From positions 1 to 36,366 of the forward strand of contig JAPLNB010000163.1 of assembly GCA_026693085.1 (NCBI GenBank): a stretch of DNA of 36,366 bases. Direction: 5' to 3'. The number at the start of each line of letters is the position of its first letter. Position 1 is the first letter of the stretch. A model generated the notes under the pieces. It was not told the origin of the DNA and ran no database searches. It worked only from the letters and a program-made list of their open reading frames with translations. A program made the position numbers and the translations under genes. The stretch is from Planctomycetota bacterium. Its GTDB lineage: Bacteria; Planctomycetota; Phycisphaerae; Tepidisphaerales; Tepidisphaeraceae. Positions 1 to 7,041 of this stretch are shown in pieces.

Positions 1-308
1 GAGTGAGGGGGAGGTCGGCGGAAGAGGCGACCCCGCAATTCGGGGGGAGAGAGTCTTTTTGGCGGGTCTTCAGCGGAGCCGACGTGGTTGGTTGATCGAA
101 TCCTGTCCCGTTTGTTTTCGGTCCCGGGCGATCAAGAACGCACCTGGTCCGCTTTCCTGGCTCACAATAAGTAAGCCTGACCCCCTCGTATTGACTTTCC
201 GCCTCTTAGCCTTCCCCTAGAGGCAGCCCAAACAATGACTCCCGTCCCCTTATCCAGTCTCCTTATCCAGTCTCCCGTCCCCTTATCCAGTCTTATCCAG
301 TCGTCCCC
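1..308. other. Non-coding left edge with possible REP-like sequence
   Basis: I see no convincing gene here. The right part (237-318) is a cluster of short direct repeats, listed separately. Around 170-186 the sequence reads AGTAAGCCTGACCCCCT, and 231-249 reads toward the CCCGTCCCC repeats. Such C-rich intergenic modules resemble the extragenic repeats that accompany IS200-like (RAYT) transposases, but no transposase is in view, so this is only a suggestion. A short CCCCG/CGGGG inverted repeat near 32-46 is followed, about a dozen bases later, by a T5 run. It is too weak to call a terminator. Confidence 0.35.
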
Positions 309-318
309 TTATCCAGTC
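237..318. repeat. Cluster of five TTATCCAGTC direct repeats
   Basis: TTATCCAGTC occurs exactly at 250-259, 263-272, 283-292, 293-302 and 309-318. Three copies are preceded by GTCCCC, two of them as CCCGTCCCC. Spacing is irregular (13, 20, 10 and 16 nt), so the array looks like slippage products of a mother unit GTCCCCTTATCCAGTCTC rather than a clean tandem array. The last copy contains the stop codon (TAA on the minus strand, 309-311) of the adjacent two-TM gene, so the gene ends inside the repeat. Confidence 0.85.
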
Positions 319-1616
319 TCTTTCCGCGTTCTTTTCGCTTTGGGTACGGCCGACGGCTTCATTGTGGAGCGAGAGCTTTGGTCAAGGCACTGTAATACCG
401 TTAGCGCTGAATTCCACCCAATCCTAGTGAAGAAGGCTTCTTGAGAAAACTTGTCATTGAGACAATCCAAAAAGGAGTCGATCCAGCGGTAGTAGTCCCA
501 GCCTGTTGCTCGAATGAGCGATCCATGCCCAAACGAAACGGAAATGCGGATTTGGATGTCGAATACACCGAAAGATAAAATCTCCTGCAAGCATTCCTGT
601 TTGATTTGTAAATAACGCTCCAGGAATTCGCTCGGGAGCACCGTGGACATACCGTCGAATTGAATGCCAAAGCGGAGCGTGAATCGGTTGGTCTTGACCT
701 GGATCTCCCCACTGGAGAGCCTGCTGACAGTCGCATCAGCCGGAAGTGTAAGGTCAAATCGTTTGTAGATTAGGCCATCTGCCCATACAGCTACCGGCTC
801 TGTTTCGACATTGGCCTCGGTACCGGCCATCTGAGCTTGGGGGCCCTCAGGTTGTTGGTTCTCCAAAAACTTGGCGCGGTCATCCATGGGACGGGAGAAT
901 AGCTCCATGAAGCGATTGCTCAAGAGGACGGCGGGTATGTCATTGCGCTCCAGCACACGTAGTCTATGCTTGCTAAAGCGGTCATCATTAAAGTAGTCCG
1001 TAAGGTGCGTTGATAGCTCCTCCAAGATGCAGTACTCAGTAGCTTCGCGGATCAGAGCATAAGACTGCGGATAGGGCTGGTTACCGCAGTTGAATTTCTC
1101 AGTAGCTTCGCGGATCAGAGCATAAGACTGCGGATAGGGCTGGTTACCGCATTTGAATTTGGGAGGGTTTGACTGCAATGGCTCTTTTCGCCAGAGATGT
1201 TCCAGCGCAGCGTTCTCGTGGAAAGCAGCTTCCAGATACTCTTGAAGTTCCACTGCAAAATGATATCGCTCTACTGGAAGGACGCGATTCTCCTGGCGAT
1301 GCCAGAGGATGAACCCTGCAATCTGGGCTGTGCGTTGTCGGCGGCCAAAGAGTCGGAGGAAAATGTACAAAACCGCGATGGTAATCACCGCGAATCCACC
1401 AACACCCAGCACATGGTCGCGAAATCGCTCCAGCACGGTGCGCACGGTGTGGCCGGATGTTGAGACGGGGGGAAGAACGGCAGCCAGATAGGCAGCGATC
1501 AAATTGACGCCAAGGGCCAATACAACAGCCACCAGAAGGACTTCGATAAAGCTCGATCGCCCCTTCAGCATTTCACTGAGAAACTGATAGCTAGATTCCT
1601 TGTTACGTCGTTTCAT
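309..1616 (-). CDS. Unknown two-TM protein with internal 21-residue duplication
   Basis: I do not recognise this 435-residue protein. Residues about 24-46 and 73-91 are hydrophobic and should form a membrane hairpin, with a large charged cytoplasmic C-terminal part and a basic tail. Residues about 152-194 hold two tandem copies of a 21-residue unit containing GNQPYPQSYALIREATE, differing at one residue. The gene is visibly less GC-rich than its neighbours, which would fit horizontal acquisition or an accessory role. It starts with ATG at 1616 without a recognisable Shine-Dalgarno, and its stop codon lies in a repeat cluster. The plan of an N-terminal TM pair plus soluble domain is also seen in membrane effectors of defence systems, but nothing here identifies it as one. 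Confidence 0.75.
   Translation of the reverse strand: MKRRNKESSYQFLSEMLKGRSSFIEVLLVAVVLALGVNLIAAYLAAVLPPVSTSGHTVRTVLERFRDHVLGVGGFAVITIAVLYIFLRLFGRRQRTAQIAGFILWHRQENRVLPVERYHFAVELQEYLEAAFHENAALEHLWRKEPLQSNPPKFKCGNQPYPQSYALIREATEKFNCGNQPYPQSYALIREATEYCILEELSTHLTDYFNDDRFSKHRLRVLERNDIPAVLLSNRFMELFSRPMDDRAKFLENQQPEGPQAQMAGTEANVETEPVAVWADGLIYKRFDLTLPADATVSRLSSGEIQVKTNRFTLRFGIQFDGMSTVLPSEFLERYLQIKQECLQEILSFGVFDIQIRISVSFGHGSLIRATGWDYYRWIDSFLDCLNDKFSQEAFFTRIGWNSALTVLQCLDQSSRSTMKPSAVPKAKRTRKETG
1035..1160. repeat. 63-bp in-frame tandem duplication
   Basis: Positions 1035-1097 and 1098-1160 are the same 63-bp unit, starting CTCAGTAGCTTCGCGG and ending TTGAATTT. By eye they differ at one base only (CAGTTG versus CATTTG), which gives the single Lys/Asn difference in the protein. 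The length is a multiple of three, so the reading frame of the two-TM gene is kept. Near identity at DNA level implies a recent duplication, or a variable repeat number among strains. Confidence 0.9.
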
Positions 1617-1808
1617 TTTGGGAGGCGCCCATTCAGATCATCGTACCACAAAGAAAGCCAGCCGAAACCTCGCGCAGACGCATCGGGTAAGCGCCCCATC
1701 AGGGCGTCAGCTGCATCCCATCGAGTTGCCGCAATTGAGGCATTTGTAGGAGACTGATAGGAAATTTGATTCCGCGGGGGCGTGGTTGCATGGGCTGGGG
1801 GTGAGGGG

Positions 1809-2027
1809 CTAGGGGAGAGGGGGAGTTTTGGGCGTCCATCCTTCACCGTCCTTGACCTCAACGAGACCCAGTCCCGCCGCCGAAGGCATGCGCCTGGCCC
1901 AGTTTCGCCGGATTTGGCGGCTCTTGATCGGCCCGGGGAACGTCCCTGAGCATTCCAAGCGCAGTATACCCCCAGGCTCGGTGGCGACAACAGCCGAGTT
2001 GCGATGATTGTTGATGTTGCGGCTCAC
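1809..2027 (-). CDS. Candidate small basic protein, unrecognised
   Basis: This is a 72-residue frame opening with GTG at 2027, overlapping the stop of the preceding minus ORF by the GTGA arrangement. The central part is basic and plausible as protein (SRQIRRNWARRMPSAAGLG followed by LVEVKDGEGW), while the last residues are Pro-rich and look random. Together with the upstream ORF it could be one small gene split by a frameshift, because the continuation changes frame exactly at the overlap. No family is recognised. Confidence 0.22.
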   Translation of the reverse strand: MSRNINNHRNSAVVATEPGGILRLECSGTFPGPIKSRQIRRNWARRMPSAAGLGLVEVKDGEGWTPKTPPLP

Positions 2028-2233
2028 GGCTCCCAGGGCAGGTCGGGCTGCTCGATACGCTGGCGATGGGCGTGTTCGAGGAATTCCGGATCAGGCTCGA
2101 CGCTGAAGCCGGGGTCGCCCTGCGGGACCAAGCCGAGAGGCCGCGATGGAGGCGAGGGCCGTACCCGATTCAACGGTCTCATACGATTGTGCAGACCGCC
2201 ACGAATCGCATCATGCAGACCCTCATCGATCAC
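2024..2233 (-). CDS. Candidate small protein, unrecognised
   Basis: This is a 69-residue open frame starting with ATG at 2233. The second half, with PQGDPGFSVEPDPEFLEHA and QRIEQPDLPWEP, looks like real protein sequence rather than a shadow of a sense gene, since no gene lies on the other strand here. The stop overlaps the GTG of the next minus ORF (GTGA), an arrangement typical of translational coupling. I know no family for it and see no clear ribosome binding site. It may equally be a degraded gene. Confidence 0.25.
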   Translation of the reverse strand: MIDEGLHDAIRGGLHNRMRPLNRVRPSPPSRPLGLVPQGDPGFSVEPDPEFLEHAHRQRIEQPDLPWEP

Positions 2234-2355
2234 TCAAACAACGGTGATGTGGTCAAGGCTCGGTGGACCCAGCGAAAGATGAGGGTGTACGCCGGTGGTC
2301 TTGTATCACGATCGGCCTCGGACACAATATCACCGGGCAGGGGCCAGGAGGCTGT

Positions 2356-3375
2356 ATGATCAAAGTCGGTGTGATTGGGCTGGGGATGATGGGGTTGACG
2401 CACCTCGATGCTTACGGCAAGCGGGGTGATGTGAAGGTGCTGGCGATCAGCGACAAGCTGACCGATCGCCTGGAAGGCAAAACCAAGGCGGCGGGGAACG
2501 TCGAGGGGCAGGCGCAGGGCGGGTTCGATTTCGCATCAGTTCGGAAATACATCGAGGGGATGGAACTGATCCGCGACCCGCGGATCGACCTGGTGGACAT
2601 CTGCCTCCCGACGCCGATGCATCTGGAGTTCGCGCTGGCGGCGCTGGCGGCCGGAAAGCATGTGATGGTGGAGAAGCCTTTGTGCCGGACGGCGGCGGAC
2701 GCCCAGAAGCTCGCCGACGCCGCCGACAACGCCAACGGCCTCTCGATGGTCGGGATGTGCATGCGGTTCTGGCCGGGGTGGACTTGGCTGAAGCGCGCGG
2801 TTGCGCAGCAGACCTACGGGAAGGTTCTGGCAGCGCAGTTCCGGCGGGTGTGCAATCATCCCGGCGGAGGCTTCTACAGCAACGGCGAGCTGTGCGGCGG
2901 GGGGATCCTCGACCTGCACATCCACGATACCGACTTCGTGCAATACCTCTTTGGCATGCCCAGGTCGGTCTACAGCGCCGGGTACAGCAAGGTGACCAGC
3001 GAGATTGACCATGTGCTTACCCTTTACCAATACGACGATGTGCCGATGGTCGTGGCGGAGGGTGGCTGGGCGATGGCGGACGGGTTCGGATTCAGCATGC
3101 ACTATGCGGTGAACTTCGAGCGAGCGACGGCGGTGTTTGATTTCCCGGCCGCCAATCCGCTGATGCTCTATGAGCCGCGGAAGCCGCCGCAGCCGGTCGA
3201 GTTGGAGGGGGGCATGGGGTATGACCATGAGATCGCGTATTTTCTGGATTGCATACGCGAAGGGCGGCCCCCACAGACCGTCACCTTCAGGGATGCGGTA
3301 AGCTGCCTGAAGATCGTGGAGGCCGAGAGCATGAGCGCCAAGACGGGAAAGGCGATTGCGTTGACGACCCGTTAA
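2356..3375 (+). CDS. Gfo/Idh/MocA family oxidoreductase (cytoplasmic)
   Basis: This 339-residue NAD(P)-dependent dehydrogenase belongs to the glucose-fructose oxidoreductase/inositol dehydrogenase family. The N-terminal Rossmann fold opens with GVIGLGMMG (GxGxxG). The family Lys is in VMVEKPLC at about residue 98-105, and the C-terminal half has GGGILDLHIHDTDFVQYLFG with the conserved Asp/His cluster. It should oxidise or epimerise a sugar, polyol or sugar acid, but the substrate cannot be read from sequence. The frame is open upstream to 2263, but ATG 2356 is preferred because AGGAGG lies at 2346-2351 and the Rossmann motif starts directly after it. It has no signal peptide. A second family member follows 54 nt downstream, probably in one operon. 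Confidence 0.9.
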   Translation: MIKVGVIGLGMMGLTHLDAYGKRGDVKVLAISDKLTDRLEGKTKAAGNVEGQAQGGFDFASVRKYIEGMELIRDPRIDLVDICLPTPMHLEFALAALAAGKHVMVEKPLCRTAADAQKLADAADNANGLSMVGMCMRFWPGWTWLKRAVAQQTYGKVLAAQFRRVCNHPGGGFYSNGELCGGGILDLHIHDTDFVQYLFGMPRSVYSAGYSKVTSEIDHVLTLYQYDDVPMVVAEGGWAMADGFGFSMHYAVNFERATAVFDFPAANPLMLYEPRKPPQPVELEGGMGYDHEIAYFLDCIREGRPPQTVTFRDAVSCLKIVEAESMSAKTGKAIALTTR

Positions 3376-3429
3376 GCGAAGCATGAGCGCATCCGTCGCC
3401 GACAGTGACGGATGGGGTATCGGACACCT

Positions 3430-4659
3430 ATGGATCTGCACCAGCGACCTGTCGTGATCGGCATAGCGGGATTGGGGGGATATGCGGCGTGCGCGCGTCG
3501 GGAGGTTTTCGAGGCAATGAAGCGGCCGCAGCCGCCGGTGAAGCTGGCGGCCGTGTGCGAGCCAGATCTGGAGGGGCACGCGGATGCGGTGGACGAGCTG
3601 CGGGGATTGGGGATTCACGTTTGCAAGTCATACAAGGAGATGCTCAAGGGCAAGATCGAGGCGGTCTGGCTGCCGGTGCCCATCGAACTGCATCGGCCGA
3701 TGACCACGCAGGCATTGGCGGCCGGGAAGGCCGTGCTCTGCGAGAAGCCGCCCGCCGGGGCGGTCGACGATCTCCAGGCGATGATCGCGGCGAGGGATCG
3801 CGCGAAGCTGCCGTGCGTCGTCGGATACCAGGACATTTACCATCCGGCAACCATGCTGCTGAAACAATGCATCCTAAATGGGCAGATCGGGCAGGTGAAG
3901 TCCGCATCGGTGATGGCGTGTTGGCCGCGGGATGACCGCTATTGGGGTCGGAACAAATGGGCCGGTCGCATTCGGCGGAACGGAATCTGGGTGTTGGACA
4001 GCCCCGCCAACAATGCGCTGTCGCATTACATTAACCTCACCTTGTTCCTGCTCGGTCCGGAGCCGCATGTGCCAGCCGTGCCCGAGCTGGTGGAAGCGGA
4101 GTTGTACCGCGCCAGGCCCATCGAGAACTACGATACCGTGAGCATGCGGGTGACGCTCAAGGGGGGGGTGGCGGTCCTGTCCCTGCTCACGCACGCCTGC
4201 ACGCAGACGGTGGACCCGGTCGTCCAGATCACCGGCGACTGCGGGATGATCCGCGCGTATGCGTCGGATCATGCGGAGATCACGACCTGCAGAGGAACGC
4301 ACACGGTTTCGCTCCTGGGGGGGCGGCAGCACATGATCGAACGCTTTGCCAAGCTCGTGCGTAGAGAGCCGGATGATCGCGCCGTGGCGACACTGGAGTC
4401 GGCACGGCCACACCTGATGGTGATCAACGGGGCCTCTGAGGCCACGGCGGTGTGCGACGTGCCGAAGGAGCATGTCGAGAGTGTGCCGCTGGAGCATGGA
4501 TCGCTCGTGCATGCGGCCGTCGGAGTTGAGGAGGCGTTTGTGAAGGCGGCCAGGGAGGGAAGGATGCTCCACGAGTCCGGGCGAGTGCCCTGGTCCAGCC
4601 CGGGCGGGCGCCGGGACCTGAACGGGTTCCGGAGGTTCAACGGGCCGATGACCGCATGA
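3430..4659 (+). CDS. Gfo/Idh/MocA family oxidoreductase (divergent member)
   Basis: This protein has 409 residues from ATG 3430; an in-frame ATG at 3412 would add six. The Rossmann motif IGIAGLGGYA is a variant of GxGxxG with Tyr-Ala after the last Gly. The EKP motif is intact (VLCEKPPAG), and DSPANNALSHYINL corresponds to the substrate-site helix of the family. It lacks a Tat or Sec signal, so it is cytoplasmic. The last ~80 residues are longer than in the shorter members. It lies just downstream of another Gfo/Idh/MocA gene on the same strand and likely acts on the same or a sequential sugar-derived substrate. Neither candidate start has a strong Shine-Dalgarno, consistent with translational coupling to the upstream gene. 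Confidence 0.88.
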   Translation: MDLHQRPVVIGIAGLGGYAACARREVFEAMKRPQPPVKLAAVCEPDLEGHADAVDELRGLGIHVCKSYKEMLKGKIEAVWLPVPIELHRPMTTQALAAGKAVLCEKPPAGAVDDLQAMIAARDRAKLPCVVGYQDIYHPATMLLKQCILNGQIGQVKSASVMACWPRDDRYWGRNKWAGRIRRNGIWVLDSPANNALSHYINLTLFLLGPEPHVPAVPELVEAELYRARPIENYDTVSMRVTLKGGVAVLSLLTHACTQTVDPVVQITGDCGMIRAYASDHAEITTCRGTHTVSLLGGRQHMIERFAKLVRREPDDRAVATLESARPHLMVINGASEATAVCDVPKEHVESVPLEHGSLVHAAVGVEEAFVKAAREGRMLHESGRVPWSSPGGRRDLNGFRRFNGPMTA

Positions 4660-4721
4660 GCCAGAGCGGGTATACCAAGAGCGGCCAGTCCGCCCCCGCC
4701 CATTCGAAAATCGAAGATCAA

Positions 4722-4776
4722 GGACCCCCTGACCTCCTGCCAAGCCCAAGACCACTCAAAAAAAATCAGGGGGTCC
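4722..4776. repeat. 11-bp perfect inverted repeat with 33-nt loop
   Basis: GGACCCCCTGA (4722-4732) is perfectly complementary to TCAGGGGGTCC (4766-4776). The loop ends in a run of eight A residues (4758-4765). A further AGGGGGTC just downstream (4779-4786) could pair with the same left arm, so alternative structures are possible. Lying 62 nt after a stop codon, it may end transcription of the dehydrogenase pair, but there is no T tract after the right arm. Confidence 0.6.
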
Positions 4777-4790
4777 ATAGGGGGTCTGGC

Positions 4791-4859
4791 GGGTGGTTTG
4801 AGGGGGGGGTAATGGGTGGTTTGAGGGGAGGATACGGGTGGTTTCCGGGGGGGGCAAAT
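4791..4859 (+). repeat. G-rich degenerate tandem repeat, G-quadruplex candidate
   Basis: Three copies of GGGTGGTTT start at 4791, 4814 and 4836, each followed by a run of four to eight G residues, giving a 22-23 nt period. The strand contains many GGG or longer runs separated by short loops, which satisfies the usual G-quadruplex pattern. It sits about 170 nt before the ThuA-like start, on the coding strand, where it would appear in any leader mRNA transcribed through it. Confidence 0.7.
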
Positions 4860-4921
4860 GTCCAACACGCACTCCAACATCCGCTCCGCTGGCGTGTACA
4901 TCTACAAGGAGACTCACCACT

Positions 4922-4993
4922 ATGGATCAGCAAATCCGATCGATCACGCGTCGCAACGTCATCCACTGGGCCTTCCAAACCAAGCTCGTCTAA
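4922..4993 (+). CDS. Possible 23-residue leader peptide
   Basis: ATG 4922 is preceded by AAGGAG at 4906-4911 (10-nt spacing), and the frame runs 23 codons to TAA at 4991-4993, only 36 nt before the ThuA-like ATG. The peptide begins MDQQIRSITRRN and ends WAFQTKLV; it is basic and has no signal peptide. The position and ribosome site suit a regulatory leader ORF, but there is no run of one amino acid that would indicate classical attenuation. It may be chance. Confidence 0.3.
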   Translation: MDQQIRSITRRNVIHWAFQTKLV

Positions 4994-5029
4994 CGCAACA
5001 ACTGGTATATACAGGAAATGGAGCAACCC

Positions 5030-5800
5030 ATGAACCCGAACACTTCGAGACGTCAATTTCTGACCGCCGCGGCTGCTGTGACTGCGGCGGCTGCGACGGG
5101 GATCAATCCGGTCTTGGCCGCCGACCGCAAGCCTGTGGTCGTCGTCTGGGCGGAAGGCACCGCGCCCAAGAAAGTCTATCCAAACGAGATCAACGGCGCG
5201 ATCGCCGAGGCGCTCAAGACGGACCTGGATGGATGGGAAGTGGTCGTCGCCAACCTGAAGGACGGCGAGCAGGGGCTGGCTGATGAATTGCTGAACCGCT
5301 GCGACGTGCTGATCTGGTGGGGCCACCAGAAGCATGGCGAGGTGAAGGACGCGTTGGTCGGCAAGATCGTGAAACGGGTGAAGGAAGACGGCATGGGCTT
5401 TATCTCGCTGCACTCCTCGCACTTTGCCAAGCCGAACCTCAAGCTCATGGGCACTCGGTGCTCGTGGGGCGCGTACCTTGGGGACTCGGTGAAGCTGAAC
5501 ATCCGTGTGAAGGATTCGTCGCACCCGATCGCCAAGGGCGTCTCCGACTTCACGATCGACCACCACGAGCGATACAGCGATCCGTACGCGGTTCCCAAGG
5601 CCGACAGCGTCGTCTTTGATGGCGTCGCCACGATGGCGGATGGCAAGACCGATACATCACAGATCGGGTTTGCCTGGAAGGTCGGCAATGGCAAGTTTTT
5701 CTACTTCCAGGCCGGCCACGAGACCGATCCGGTCTTCGCCGATGCCAACATCCGCAAGATCATGGCCAACGCCGTCCGATGGGCCGCGCCCAGCAAATGA
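5030..5800 (+). CDS. Exported ThuA-like domain protein
   Basis: This 256-residue protein has an N-terminal Tat-type signal (SRRQFLTAAAAVTAAAA, likely cleaved after VLAA). The mature part matches the ThuA-like fold, related to class I glutamine amidotransferases: strand and nucleotide-like segments around VVVVWAEG, DVLIWWGHQKHG, GFISLHSSH, a DHHERYSDPY segment, and the C-terminal FYFQAGHETDPVF with NAVRWA. ThuA proteins accompany sugar utilisation genes, first in trehalose uptake in rhizobia, and in planctomycetes they are commonly found with Gfo/Idh/MocA proteins; their reaction is unsettled. ATG 5030 is preferred over ATG 5018 because GGAG lies 6 nt upstream and the twin Arg then falls at residues 7-8. 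It probably acts in the periplasm. Confidence 0.88.
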   Translation: MNPNTSRRQFLTAAAAVTAAAATGINPVLAADRKPVVVVWAEGTAPKKVYPNEINGAIAEALKTDLDGWEVVVANLKDGEQGLADELLNRCDVLIWWGHQKHGEVKDALVGKIVKRVKEDGMGFISLHSSHFAKPNLKLMGTRCSWGAYLGDSVKLNIRVKDSSHPIAKGVSDFTIDHHERYSDPYAVPKADSVVFDGVATMADGKTDTSQIGFAWKVGNGKFFYFQAGHETDPVFADANIRKIMANAVRWAAPSK

Positions 5801-6065
5801 ATGACCTTTCTCCTCAAGGCAACACGCGCCGGTTCACAGGCAATCGGCGTGTGTTGTTGTATCGCACTATTGCTATTTCATTTCGTTCCGGATTCGTTGC
5901 TCGTCAGGATGCTCGCGGTTATAGTGAATATGTGGGTCAGAGCCACCGTGGTCGCGTTGGCGCATCTTGACTCGCCGGGTGAGACTACGTGAGATTCATT
6001 TGCGTGGTTCCTGATCCATGCGGAGCGACGTCGTTGCTTGCTGCAGATGGTTAGAGGAGGAAAGA

Positions 6066-6470
6066 ATGGCAGAACTTGCTTCCACCCAGGAATCCATCTT
6101 GGGCCCTGATCTTCACATCAAGGGCACAATCACTTTCGAGAAATCGGTCCGCATTCATGGCCACGTCGAGGGCGCCATCAACGGCCCCGGCCGCGTGCAT
6201 GTTGCTCGCGACGGTAGAATCACCGGTGACGTCGAGGCCACGGAAGTCGTCATCGAAGGCAATATCAACGGCGACATCGTTGCCGCTGACCGTGTCGAGT
6301 TGAAACCCACCGGCCATTACCAGGGCGACCTGCGGGCAGCGAAGCTGGCGATCGATGCTGGCGCGAGCTTCACTGGACACGTGACGGTGGGCGCTGACGC
6401 CGCGAAAGAGCGCGCAGCCAAACCGGCCAATGCTCCCCGCGCCGGCCAGGTGACGGCCAAGGCCGGGTAG
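6066..6470 (+). CDS. Bactofilin (polymer-forming cytoskeletal protein)
   Basis: This 134-residue protein has the repeated beta-helical turns of bactofilins: segments such as IKGTITFEKSVRIHGHVEGAI, GRITGDVEATEVVIEGNI and GDIVAADRVELKPTGHYQGD, with regularly spaced Gly and hydrophobic residues. Short disordered tails flank the core; the C-terminal tail is Ala/Lys rich. Bactofilins self-assemble without nucleotide into filaments that organise cell shape or wall enzymes. Start ATG 6066 is fixed by AGGAGG at 6055-6060, five bases upstream. A zinc-ribbon-bearing second bactofilin follows after 72 nt, so the two probably co-assemble or are co-regulated. Confidence 0.93.
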   Translation: MAELASTQESILGPDLHIKGTITFEKSVRIHGHVEGAINGPGRVHVARDGRITGDVEATEVVIEGNINGDIVAADRVELKPTGHYQGDLRAAKLAIDAGASFTGHVTVGADAAKERAAKPANAPRAGQVTAKAG

Positions 6471-6542
6471 GGGGGTGGCGTGCCGCATCACGCCCGCCGG
6501 CAGGGTGTGCATCGGCATACCGAGTTGTTGAGAAGCGCCATC

Positions 6543-6998
6543 ATGCCGCGTTCCACCCCAGCCAACGCGCCGGTTTTGCGTACGATCGTGTGCATCTACT
6601 GCCGCAAGCCGCAGCAGGTGGGTTCAACCGCCATGAGCCTTCCGTGCCGGTTCTGCCACAAGGCGTTGAATCTCGAGGACATCGTGATCACGGGTTACGC
6701 GGCGAAGCGCGTCATCGAAACCTGCGGCTCGATCACGATCGAGCCCAAAGGCGATGTCACGGTGAATTCGCTCACCTGTGCCGGCCTTGTGGTGGTGGGC
6801 AAGCTCAAAGGCAACGTGATCAGTCTTGGGGCGGTGAGCATGGGTGCGACGGCGATCGTTCGCGGCGACGTGACGGCACCTGCACTGAGCATTGCGCCCG
6901 GTGCGCGCCTGTTAGGCCGGTATGTGGTGTCGGGAGTGATGCTGCCTGAAGTGCCGCCGGCGCCGGCTGCGGCGAGAAAGAGCAAGCCCGCGAGATGA
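6543..6998 (+). CDS. Bactofilin with N-terminal zinc ribbon
   Basis: This protein has 151 residues from ATG 6543. Residues about 17-40 contain two CxxC pairs (CIYC and CRFC), a zinc-ribbon arrangement, with VGSTAMSLP between them as in other small ribbons. Residues about 48-130 form a bactofilin-like beta-helix (ITIEPKGDVTVNSLTC, GKLKGNVISLGAVSMG and GDVTAPALSIAPGARLLG). The C-terminus is Pro/Ala/Lys rich and likely disordered. The ribbon may bind a protein or nucleic-acid partner and bring it to the filament, which is inference. No strong Shine-Dalgarno is seen. The gene follows the plain bactofilin on the same strand and converges with the next dehydrogenase gene. Confidence 0.88.
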   Translation: MPRSTPANAPVLRTIVCIYCRKPQQVGSTAMSLPCRFCHKALNLEDIVITGYAAKRVIETCGSITIEPKGDVTVNSLTCAGLVVVGKLKGNVISLGAVSMGATAIVRGDVTAPALSIAPGARLLGRYVVSGVMLPEVPPAPAAARKSKPAR

Positions 6999-7041
6999 TC
7001 GTTCTCGGGGGCCTGGTTGTTGGTGAGATGGGTTGCCGATC

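Larger units (their letters stand above)
1617..2355. other. Intergenic zone with doubtful minus-strand small ORFs
   Basis: No gene can be called firmly in these 739 bases. On the minus strand, one ORF (2233-2024, 69 codons) ends in a TGA overlapping a GTG that opens another (2027-1809, 72 codons). Both have protein-like composition (for example PDPEFLEHAHRQRIEQPDL and IKSRQIRRNWARRMPSAAG). A third minus ORF (1990-1613) stops on an ATGA overlapping the start of the two-TM gene but is rich in Pro and Ser and looks accidental. The chain could be small co-translated genes, a frameshifted remnant, or chance. Confidence 0.35.
4660..5029. other. Structured intergenic region upstream of the ThuA-like gene
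   Basis: These 370 bases hold an inverted repeat (4722-4776), a G-rich tandem repeat (4791-4859) and a 23-codon ORF with its own Shine-Dalgarno (4922-4993), each listed separately. Together they could form a long structured leader for the ThuA-like gene, or a transcription stop for the two upstream dehydrogenases. I see no canonical T-tailed terminator on the + strand. Confidence 0.5.

Noticed and set aside
1613..1990. 125-codon minus frame ending on ATGA at the two-TM gene
   Set aside because: The overlap is attractive, but the product is Pro/Ser/Arg-rich low complexity and overlaps a better candidate in another frame.
5801..5992. 63-codon hydrophobic frame starting right after the ThuA-like stop
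   Set aside because: The ATG follows the TGA directly and the first half is hydrophobic, but there is no separate ribosome site and the C-terminus looks random. Kept only as a remote possibility.
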